Origin: CAYLYM01 sp964387645
GTDB lineage: Bacteria; Calditrichota; Calditrichia; RBG-13-44-9
DNA length: 13,064 nt
Assembly: GCA_964387645.1 (NCBI GenBank)
Contig: CAYLYM010000107.1
Location: 1 to 13,064 of the forward strand
Direction of reading: 5' to 3'
This document shows positions 7,201 to 13,064 of this stretch, in pieces. Position 1 is the stretch's first letter. Each line of letters starts with the position of its first letter. The position numbers were made by a program, and so were the translations under genes. The notes under the pieces were generated by a model. It saw nothing but the letters and a program-made list of their open reading frames with translations, was not told the DNA's origin and searched no databases.

Positions 7201-8370
7201 GGATTTGAAATTCCTATTGAAAACCAGCGATTCAAATTCGTTATTCAAGCAGCAGGAGCCGCAGCAACGGAATTTATTGCTACACCAGGTATTGGCAAAG
7301 TGGATCTTGCCTGGCCAGTTGCCAATACGCCTGATATTTTGGGCTACAATATTTACCGTTTTCAAAAACTTACAGATTCCACATATACAGATACTGTGAT
7401 GATTAACTCCCAGCTTATCCTGGATAGTACGTATACCGATTTTGATGTAATACCCGACACTACCTATTATTATCTTTACACGGTAGTCGGTACAGATATG
7501 AAAGAAAGCGATTTTTCCAAATCCGTTGCTGCCATGCCTTACAATGCTTCTCCCGGAGACGCCAATGGTGATCTAACAATTAATGTACTGGATATTACAA
7601 CTATTGTATCATATTTGCTGAACCAGAATCCCCAACCATTTATTTTTGACGCAGCGGATGTTAAAAAAGATGGAGAAATAAACGTACTGGATATTGTGAC
7701 GGTGATTAATATTGTGATGGGTGGACAAATGCAGAAGATTGCGGCGAGTAATGATCAGGAAGAAAGTATGATTCTCTCACCCAACTATGTGCGCCTGGAA
7801 AATGTTAGTAACATTTCTGCTTTACGGCTAGTGGTTGTTGGAAAAAATCTTTCAAGAAACGATGTTAAACCAGGAAATCTATTAAAGAGAATGGAATATG
7901 CCTTTCATGTTAATAACGACACTCTGTATTTGGTAGTTTACAATTTGAAGAATGAAGGTTTTGCAAATGACGCAGGTGAATTGTTTAAATTAAGCAGGGG
8001 CGAAATTGAAAACGTATTAGATATTCAGGCAGCCGATAGGACAGGGCATTTCGTAAATGTTGAAACAGTGGGAACTGCAACACTTATACCCAAAGATTAT
8101 ATGCTGTTTCAAAATTATCCGAATCCTTTTAATCCAATAACTACAATTAAATATGGCCTGCCGGAACAACAGGATGTTAAAATTGAGATCTTTAATATCC
8201 TCGGTCAAAAAATCCGGACATTTGAAGTTAAAAATCAACCTGCAGGTTATCATCAATTGCTGTGGGACGGGAAAAATGATGACAATGTGCAGGTGGCTAC
8301 TGGGCTCTATATTTATCGTTTAAAAGCGGGCAGGTTTGTTGATAGTAAGAAAATGTTACTTATTCGATAA
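4252..8370 (+). CDS. Multidomain extracellular S8 (subtilisin-like) protease with dockerin and T9SS sorting domain
   Basis: 1372 residues from ATG 4252. In order: signal peptide (about 1-21, ending FSQ); propeptide (about 35-140, ending GVEYAEPDYYF); S8 catalytic domain (about 155-465) with all key residues: Asp201 in GIIDTGVDWHHPDL, His257 in SHGTHVAGIAA, oxyanion Asn348 in AAAGND, Ser429 in GTSMASP. An Asp-rich insert before the His (VDDDNNGYVDD) is common in secreted calcium-binding subtilases. Then a CARDB-like beta-sandwich (about 478-605), a region resembling a right-handed beta-helix (about 610-870), an Ig-like domain with VYFNRPMDTTY (about 893-1002), and a fibronectin III domain (about 1004-1098). 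A type I-like dockerin follows (about 1102-1155) with two EF-hand-like loops, D1103-N1105-D1107-D1114 and D1136-D1140-D1147. A divergent cohesin-like segment (about 1178-1280) and the sorting domain (about 1281-1372, FQNYPNPFNP to KMLLIR) end it. It should hydrolyse peptide bonds outside the cell. Hand-counted GC falls from about 56 percent (4741-4860) to about 30 percent (6541-6660). The next gene begins 33 bases on. Confidence 0.92.
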   Translation: MRYWITILFLFIFCSNIFSQQSPKRFYLDPYNPEYADSVILVKFKQETGATSLKKASVSQVFQVIKNRLRVLEVEPVFPNARAPQIRLFKGPAGKEHKVRDLRTVYKIRYGDAVDPKKAAKEIEKLDGVEYAEPDYYFYTMGWLYDENTIQSSGSFSKPANTYPDDPLYQSGDQWYIDAVNAPAAWDSTTGDTSQIIGIIDTGVDWHHPDLDDNIWVNWAELNGISGVDDDNNGYVDDIRGWDFVNNDNDPMDDNSHGTHVAGIAAAESNNGVGIAGIAWNARVMPVKVLQSSGRGNASDLAAGINYAAQNGATVINMSLGSYAESQTVKIALENAYAYAILVAAAGNDKFPIEGKPVAFPMFPACYSFVLGVQASNQVGKLTLFSNYDPSGPVEINNEFNHNYEILAPGVSIMSCVPNGGYKKFNGTSMASPIVSGAVALIKSTIPQISNEEIFVRLIQGSNGINIMQSLILQPVPDLHFVSYTITDTLPGDDNDGRVDAGETIQLYINIKNAGGKADSVWTKLKFGEFEDTTTANIIKSTSYIGDMSAYATLTGEPDPFKIQISPNVVNDRDIVFEVLIGCSGSNDTVKQEIIVHVENGEELAGVMDTTLVLTSDKLWLVLQSFRVGANGKLIIKPGVTLKIGGGVYIDVKGQVIAKGTADSVITFTSTNGTGAGFFRNTVPMVPDTFVYCHFKYLGNPLGKPGDTWDQGVFYVDHCLFEEITPAPQVNTSTLISGVKELRHSIVRNINGNTPFSTNYGQIIENNVFFNLRNVEWAFRSNLDGVSVKFNNFVYNSNNQTWGGSNPDYAAVFKITTNNPDFLYNNIINNDRFLSSSGTQDIINLPNQYWGMSTGGYEEQLWDFWDNSSLPMFDINPVLEIPNSRAHGIVWKVEINGINPHEEHLDPIGSGVCRFEVYFNRPMDTTYTPFLTFGVREPYTQHIVRDSARWSPDSTVWTAYYTVGLETGDGIQTIRVANARDNEGFEIPIENQRFKFVIQAAGAAATEFIATPGIGKVDLAWPVANTPDILGYNIYRFQKLTDSTYTDTVMINSQLILDSTYTDFDVIPDTTYYYLYTVVGTDMKESDFSKSVAAMPYNASPGDANGDLTINVLDITTIVSYLLNQNPQPFIFDAADVKKDGEINVLDIVTVINIVMGGQMQKIAASNDQEESMILSPNYVRLENVSNISALRLVVVGKNLSRNDVKPGNLLKRMEYAFHVNNDTLYLVVYNLKNEGFANDAGELFKLSRGEIENVLDIQAADRTGHFVNVETVGTATLIPKDYMLFQNYPNPFNPITTIKYGLPEQQDVKIEIFNILGQKIRTFEVKNQPAGYHQLLWDGKNDDNVQVATGLYIYRLKAGRFVDSKKMLLIR

Positions 8371-8403
8371 GGATATAAAAAAAATAAAAAAATTGGATGA
8401 GCC

Positions 8404-10587
8404 ATGAAAAAAGAAATGATCTTTGTCTTGATATTGTATCTTTTGGCATTTGTCCAATTAGGAATTGCACAAAACAGTATGAACATCAAAAGTATCTCCG
8501 GACAACCTGGTGATACAATAACAATAGAACTGGAGATTAATAACAGTGATGATTTCGTTGCTTTCCAGACAGATATTCAGCTACCAGATCAGGTGCAGTA
8601 TCTTGTTAATTCCGCGCAATTAACCAATCGAGCTAACGGACACCATCTGTCTGCCAACCTGTTGACAGGGAATGTTTTACGGGTAGTTACCTATTCTTTA
8701 AACCAGACTCCTTTTATTGGTAATAATGGAAGTGTGCTTTATTTTCGGGTGATACTTGGTTCACAGCCTGGAAACTACACACTTACTCTTTTAGATCCAA
8801 TTATCAGCGATGATAATTCTATGAATATTCTAAACAATTCTTCTGATGGAAGCGTAACTATTCTAGCTTCGGATATTCAAACTTCCACTTCCATTCTGGA
8901 TTTTGGAGAAACTCCTCTTCAATCTTACATGGATCGTAGCTTTACTATAAGCAATTTCGGGAATATCGACTTGCAGATTTCCAAAATTACTACTGATAAT
9001 AGCATATTTAAAATTTTAGGTGATACAGTTTTTACCATCCCGGCGGGTGGTAGCCGATCAGTGACTGTTCGTTTTCAACCGCATGTAAAGGGTACATTTA
9101 CGTCTACATTGTCAATCCACTCCAATGATCCTGATGAGTCCTTCACTGTTATTAATTTGAATGCAGTGGCTTTTGCAATTAATGAGCTGCGTATGAAAAA
9201 TATTTCTGGTCGTTCCGGATATCCCATCTGGATCGATTTTTCTATTAATAATATGGAGCCCTTTGTGGGTTTTCAGTTTGATTTAGTATTGCCATCGGTG
9301 CTTACTTTTATGCCTGATTCTATCAAGCTTACCAACCGTAAATCCGACCACGTGGTCAGTTTCAACATGATTACCGACAATAAGCTACGGGTGGTGGCTT
9401 ATTCGCCAGGTAAACAGCCTTTCAGTGGATCGGATGGGAATGTAGTTTCGATTGGTTTTATATTAAAAGGAACCGGGGGAAATTACAACATTGGTCTGGA
9501 GAATGTCATTATCTCCGATGCAGAGGCAAATAATATTGTTTCTGCATATTATCCCAGTTATGTTAACATAAAATCTCCCAATATTTTTGGAAGTACAGCT
9601 ATTCAATTTAGCGAAGTTTCAGTTCTGGATACAGCAGAAGTGGTTTATCCTATTACCAATAATGGGAATGATACATTAATCGTGCAAAACATAACATCAA
9701 CGCAATCCTTTTTCTGGAATGATACTCCATTGCCGCAGATTATTCCACCAGGAGGGAAATACAATTTCATATTAAAATTTCATAACCTGCAAAAAGGGAA
9801 CTATTCTGATCGTTTCACCATTCGTAGCAATGATCCTGATGATGATCCTTTCTATGTAGATGTTTTAGCGACAACATTTGCACCTAATTATCTAATTGTC
9901 CGAGATACCAGTTCTGCATGTGACGATACGGTAACAATAAAGATTGATGTGGAAAATTACGAGCAATTTGTGGCTTTTCAATTCGATCTAACCTTTCCAG
10001 ACAGTCTAATTTATATTGATAACAGCGCCCGATTAACTTCCAGGAAGCAAGACCACTGTATTAATGTTAGTTTGATAAATGATCATACGATTCGAGTATT
10101 TGCATTCTCCATGACGCAAGCGCATTTCTTGGGAGATTCTGGTACTGTAACTGAATTGGATTTTGTGGTGCGACATATAACCGGAAACTTCCCCTTGATT
10201 GTATCAAACGCCATATTGTCGAATGCCAGTTCAGAAAATATTTTGAAAAGTGCTCAGAATGGACAATTGTATATATTTAATCCTTTAACTGGAATTGCTG
10301 ACCAATTTACAAGTAAAATTCCCGAGCAGTTTGTCTTGTTTCAAAATTATCCCAATCCCTTTAATCCGGAGACACATATTCGTTTTGGATTACCAAGATC
10401 ATCTCGAGTGCGGATTGAAGTATTAAATATTTTAGGACAACGGGTGGCTACATTATTGGATGCTTACAAACCAGCAGGTTATCATGAAGTTGTTTGGGAT
10501 GCTTCTAACATGTCCAGTGGAGTTTATATTTATCGGATTAATACTAGGGATTATGTAAAAATGAGAAAAATGATTTTGATGCGGTAA
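8404..10587 (+). CDS. Three-cohesin scaffold-like surface protein with T9SS sorting domain
   Basis: 727 residues. Signal peptide about 1-22 (ends IAQ). Three cohesin-like modules at about 26-154, 261-390 and 495-626 share the same landmarks: (V)(A/G)FQ.D..LP, then a T(N/S)R...H block, then LRVV.YS or IRVFAFS, then G..G and a final short strand. Between them are two Ig-like modules (about 163-258 and 397-493) of the ASPM/SPD2/Hydin or choice-of-anchor-D kind, seen in IPAGGSRSVTVRFQP and HSNDPDE, and IPPGGKYNF and RSNDPDDDP. The sorting domain is 640-727 (LFQNYPNPFNPE to KMILMR). Cohesins bind dockerins, and several on one chain make a scaffoldin. The upstream protease carries a dockerin, so this protein may hold it and perhaps other enzymes at the surface. 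It lies 33 bases after the protease gene and ends 25 bases before a terminator. Module boundaries are approximate; actual binding is inference. Confidence 0.85.
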   Translation: MKKEMIFVLILYLLAFVQLGIAQNSMNIKSISGQPGDTITIELEINNSDDFVAFQTDIQLPDQVQYLVNSAQLTNRANGHHLSANLLTGNVLRVVTYSLNQTPFIGNNGSVLYFRVILGSQPGNYTLTLLDPIISDDNSMNILNNSSDGSVTILASDIQTSTSILDFGETPLQSYMDRSFTISNFGNIDLQISKITTDNSIFKILGDTVFTIPAGGSRSVTVRFQPHVKGTFTSTLSIHSNDPDESFTVINLNAVAFAINELRMKNISGRSGYPIWIDFSINNMEPFVGFQFDLVLPSVLTFMPDSIKLTNRKSDHVVSFNMITDNKLRVVAYSPGKQPFSGSDGNVVSIGFILKGTGGNYNIGLENVIISDAEANNIVSAYYPSYVNIKSPNIFGSTAIQFSEVSVLDTAEVVYPITNNGNDTLIVQNITSTQSFFWNDTPLPQIIPPGGKYNFILKFHNLQKGNYSDRFTIRSNDPDDDPFYVDVLATTFAPNYLIVRDTSSACDDTVTIKIDVENYEQFVAFQFDLTFPDSLIYIDNSARLTSRKQDHCINVSLINDHTIRVFAFSMTQAHFLGDSGTVTELDFVVRHITGNFPLIVSNAILSNASSENILKSAQNGQLYIFNPLTGIADQFTSKIPEQFVLFQNYPNPFNPETHIRFGLPRSSRVRIEVLNILGQRVATLLDAYKPAGYHEVVWDASNMSSGVYIYRINTRDYVKMRKMILMR

Positions 10588-10612
10588 AATTAAAGTGTTT
10601 CCCGAATAATAC

Positions 10613-10644
10613 GGCAGGCTGCCTCCGGGTGGTCTGCCATTTTT
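10613..10644 (+). terminator. Intrinsic terminator of the cohesin/protease operon
   Basis: GGCAGGCTGCC (10613-10623) folds onto GGTGGTCTGCC (10628-10638), giving 11 pairs, three of them wobbles, closed by a C(TCCG)G tetraloop of the very stable UNCG class. ATTTTT follows. It stands 25 bases after the scaffold stop and separates this operon from the polysaccharide genes. Confidence 0.85.
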
Positions 10645-10956
10645 GCTTTGAACTGAAATTATTCTCAACCTGGTTCTTCCGTGGATTTTGAAATCAATTC
10701 AATAACGGGTCTTTTCTCAAAATTTCATTGCCGCAAAATAGAGAAAATAAATTTCATTGCCTAATTGAATCGGTAAATATATATTTTGTGAACATTTGTT
10801 AAATTTCATTGATATGTATAATTGAGTCTTTTAGTAAAAAATGATTGTTAAAAAAATTGTTGGTTCATTGATGTATGTTTATTTGATGTGAGATTTTTTT
10901 AATCAATAGTAAAATGATAATTACTATAGAAATTTGATTAGATATTGAGTGCAAAG
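10645..10956. other. AT-rich intergenic region upstream of the polysaccharide genes
   Basis: No gene is seen on either strand. It contains three direct copies of an 11-mer (separate entry) and long A/T runs. I find no -35/-10 pair with good spacing, though a promoter for the next gene is expected here. Confidence 0.55.
10720..10811 (+). repeat. Three direct repeats AAATTTCATTG
   Basis: Exact copies stand at 10720-10730, 10749-10759 and 10801-10811. The first two extend to AAATTTCATTGCC. A weaker TTCATTGAT relative lies near 10864. Starts are 29 and 52 bases apart. They could be binding sites controlling the polysaccharide operon, or chance in AT-rich DNA. Confidence 0.45.
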
Positions 10957-12117
10957 ATGAACGATAATAAATCCTATATCAATCTTATTTTACTGATCTT
11001 TAAATGGCGTAAAGTTTACATTATTACTTTCCTGACAGTTGCAATAGTTTCCGTAATTATCAGCCTACTTTTACCCAAATGGTATCGCTCTACGGCCAAA
11101 ATTTTGGTACCAAAACAGGAGAGCAGGGGTGTAGATATTTCGCAGTTTTTAGGTAATATTCCTTTGGACCTTGGTGCCCAACCTGCTTATGAAGTGGTTC
11201 GACTTAATGCTATTCTAAATAGCAGAAGATTATTAGATTCTGTTATTTATAAATTCAATTTACAAGATGTCTACGAAGAAAAGTTTCTATTTAAAACACG
11301 CGAAAAATTGAAAAAATATTTAGATGTCCATTTAGATTTTGATGAGTATTCTATTACAATTTCATTCATATATAAGAACGACCCTGAAAAAGCAGCCCAG
11401 ATTTGCCAATATATTTTAGAGAAAGTTAGTGAAATAAATTTCGAGTTGGAAAAGGTTGAAGCTAAGAATAACAGAGAGTATATAGAAGGGATTTATTTTG
11501 AAACTCTTTCCAGAATTCAATCAACCGAAGATTCTCTTAAAAATTTTCAGGAAAAGTATGGGATATTTGAGTTAGATGAACAATTGAAAGCATCCATTGA
11601 AACACAGGCTTACTTTGAAAGTCAATTAAGAGAAGCCCAGATTCAATATAATCTACTGAGGAAAATAGCTGGTAAAGAGATGTCTCAATTGAAGGAATTA
11701 GAATTAAAAATTAATGTGCTGAAAAAGGAAATAGAAAATTTTCAAAACAAAAAATCATTTTACTCCATTTTTACACCATTAAAAGACATTCCAGACCAGG
11801 CTCTGAAGTATTATAAACTCAAAAGGGAAATACAAATCCTTGGGAAAGCGCTTGAATTTTTAACACCACAATATTTTCGAGCAAAAATTGATGAAAGACA
11901 AAACCAGAAAAGTTTTATTGTTCTGGATTATCCAGAAATACCTGAGTATAAATATAAACCCAAAAGAGCTTTTATTGTCATAGGCACCATTTTGAGTAGT
12001 ATAATCCTGTTAACCATTCTTATCTGGACATTAGAATTCATCAACTACTTAAAGATTGAAAAACCAGAGTGGGTTAACAAATACAAACCCGTTTTAAAAT
12101 TCTTTCGACTAATTTAA
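10957..12117 (+). CDS. Wzz-type polysaccharide chain-length determinant (polysaccharide co-polymerase)
   Basis: 386 residues from ATG 10957. TTG 10945 is in frame but has no ribosome binding site, while GAG precedes the ATG at 10947-10949; both sites are weak. The N-terminus is cytoplasmic, with a first membrane helix at about 19-39, followed at once by LLLPKWYRSTAKILVP, the classic Wzz entry. The periplasmic part is mostly helical, with a long coiled coil (about 160-265). A proline-rich stretch (DYPEIPEYKYKPKR, 324-337) precedes the second helix (about 338-358), which is also typical. A short basic tail follows, with no Walker motifs and no tyrosine-kinase domain, so it is not a fused BY-kinase. 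Such proteins set the length of O-antigen, capsule or exopolysaccharide chains in the inner membrane. A flippase gene starts 9 bases after its stop, which supports this. Confidence 0.88.
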   Translation: MNDNKSYINLILLIFKWRKVYIITFLTVAIVSVIISLLLPKWYRSTAKILVPKQESRGVDISQFLGNIPLDLGAQPAYEVVRLNAILNSRRLLDSVIYKFNLQDVYEEKFLFKTREKLKKYLDVHLDFDEYSITISFIYKNDPEKAAQICQYILEKVSEINFELEKVEAKNNREYIEGIYFETLSRIQSTEDSLKNFQEKYGIFELDEQLKASIETQAYFESQLREAQIQYNLLRKIAGKEMSQLKELELKINVLKKEIENFQNKKSFYSIFTPLKDIPDQALKYYKLKREIQILGKALEFLTPQYFRAKIDERQNQKSFIVLDYPEIPEYKYKPKRAFIVIGTILSSIILLTILIWTLEFINYLKIEKPEWVNKYKPVLKFFRLI

Positions 12118-12126
12118 AATTAACCT

Positions 12127-13064
12127 ATGAAATTTAGTTGGATTTCAGTATTTGAATATTCTTTATCCAGAATAATTCCAGCCTTTATTAATTTTGGTGT
12201 TGTTATTATCTATACCAGACTTTTCCCACCAGAAGAATTTGGTAAATATATCCTGATTTTATCAATTGTTTCGCTTCTTTCTTTATTTTCCACTTCATTT
12301 TTAAGACCCGTTATTGTAAGATTTTACGCACATTATCAAAATAAAAATAAAGTAACTGTTTTTTTTTCTACAGTAATTCTTATTTATCTGGCATTTTCTA
12401 TAATATTTACTCTGGGAATATTAATACTCTATCTCTTGGGGAATATTCAAAATTATTACTGGTTGAATTTTATTCATATAATTATTCTTCTCTTTATTCT
12501 TACAAGTTTTTTTGAAAGTTTTATCCATATATTTCGAGTAGAAAACAAATCAAAATCATTTTCTTTTTTCTGGGGAATATATGTTTTATTTAGGCACAGT
12601 TTTGCAATACTTTTATGTTTATTATTTAATCCTACAATCAAAAATTTATTCATAGGATTTCTAATCGGCACATCTCTGATTGATTCAATACTTTTAAGTT
12701 ATTTACTAAGAAAATATTCTTTTAAATTGAATCTAGTTGAAATTGTGGATATAAAACTCCTATTGAAATTTGGTTTGCCTTTAGTGTTTTCGAATGCAGC
12801 TTTTTGGACATTGACGTATTTTGACCGTTTTTTAATAGAATGGTTTCGTTCATCTGAAGAATTAGGCGTGTATGGATTAGGATTTAGTGTTTCAGAAAAT
12901 GGATTAAGATTAATTTTTTCTTCTTTAATGCTTCATGTTTATCCTGTATTGTCTCATGTATGGGAAAGTGAATCTCAGGATAAGGCTGAAAATTTACTTT
13001 CGGATTTATCTGAAAATTATTTGCTCATAGCTTTACAAGTATATTGGGTAATATCCTTACTATC
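12127..13064 (+). CDS. Wzx-type polysaccharide flippase (MATE/MOP superfamily), N-terminal part
   Basis: ATG 12127 opens a frame with no stop to the end of the window (312 complete codons), so the 3' end is missing. The protein is strongly hydrophobic, with at least seven probable membrane helices separated by short charged loops. The start (SLSRIIPAFINFGVVIIYTRLFPPEEFGKY) matches the usual opening of Wzx/RfbX flippases, where a helix is followed by (Y)TR(L)(L/F)...E(F/Y)G.Y. A second family-like stretch is LLKFGLPLVFSNAAFW, followed by YFDRFLI and ELGVYGLGF. Flippases of this type move lipid-linked sugar repeats across the inner membrane for polymerisation. The gene follows the Wzz-type gene by 9 bases and is probably co-transcribed. 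No clear ribosome binding site is visible, so translation may be coupled. Sugar specificity cannot be read. Confidence 0.85.
   Translation, partial: MKFSWISVFEYSLSRIIPAFINFGVVIIYTRLFPPEEFGKYILILSIVSLLSLFSTSFLRPVIVRFYAHYQNKNKVTVFFSTVILIYLAFSIIFTLGILILYLLGNIQNYYWLNFIHIIILLFILTSFFESFIHIFRVENKSKSFSFFWGIYVLFRHSFAILLCLLFNPTIKNLFIGFLIGTSLIDSILLSYLLRKYSFKLNLVEIVDIKLLLKFGLPLVFSNAAFWTLTYFDRFLIEWFRSSEELGVYGLGFSVSENGLRLIFSSLMLHVYPVLSHVWESESQDKAENLLSDLSENYLLIALQVYWVISLL

Noticed and set aside
7049..7399. 116-residue plus-strand frame within the protease
   Set aside because: It is an out-of-frame shadow of the Ig-like and fibronectin III region; the main frame carries clear domains.
12474..12671. 65-residue minus-strand frame inside the flippase
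   Set aside because: It is antisense to membrane helices of the flippase and has no features of its own.
1..13064. CRISPR array, tRNA or rRNA genes, complete transposase
   Set aside because: No regularly spaced repeats, no cloverleaf-like segment, no rRNA-like stretch and no transposase motifs were seen on either strand.

Overview
The window reads as a chromosomal piece of an AT-rich bacterium from the FCB group, of the Calditrichota / KSB1 / Ignavibacteria kind. The main reason is that three separate proteins end in the same roughly 85-residue module, which opens with a YPNPFNP motif and closes with KM(I/L)L(M/I)R. This is the FlgD-like C-terminal sorting domain (type A) that sends proteins through the type IX secretion system (T9SS), and this wording of the motif is common in those phyla. 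A fourth, broken copy lies on the minus strand. The exact phylum cannot be settled from this sequence.

Layout. (1) 1-625: the 3' end of a secreted beta-propeller-like protein with a T9SS tail, followed by a strong intrinsic terminator. (2) About 696-1741: a decayed stretch. It holds a frameshifted start of a subtilisin-like protease that breaks off at its catalytic Asp, a hairpin-rich junction, a GC-rich minus-strand secreted protein cut off inside its sorting domain, and a possible 40-residue ORF. (3) 1778-3020: an AAA+ ATPase of the AAA_14/DUF4143 type, with a sigma70-like promoter that overlaps a perfect 8-bp inverted repeat. (4) 3050-3677: a cysteine-rich coding remnant, then an AT-rich gap with a candidate promoter. 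(5) 3678-10644: three closely spaced plus-strand genes ending at an intrinsic terminator. They encode a one-module cohesin-like protein, a 1372-residue multidomain S8 protease that carries a dockerin, and a 727-residue protein with three cohesin-like modules. (6) 10645-13064: a gap with direct repeats, then a Wzz-type chain-length protein and the start of a Wzx-type flippase, which is the beginning of a surface polysaccharide cluster.

How the genes may work together. The most interesting unit is the 3678-10587 operon. Cohesin and dockerin are the two halves of the docking pair known from cellulosomes. Here a dockerin-bearing protease lies between a single-cohesin protein and a three-cohesin scaffold. 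The protease and the scaffold both have signal peptides and T9SS tails, so both should reach the outer surface. My inference is a small scaffolded extracellular or cell-surface protease complex. Binding between these particular modules is not shown by the sequence.

Limits: all family calls come from reading motifs, with no database search. Promoters and operators are pattern matches only, and base-composition figures are hand counts.
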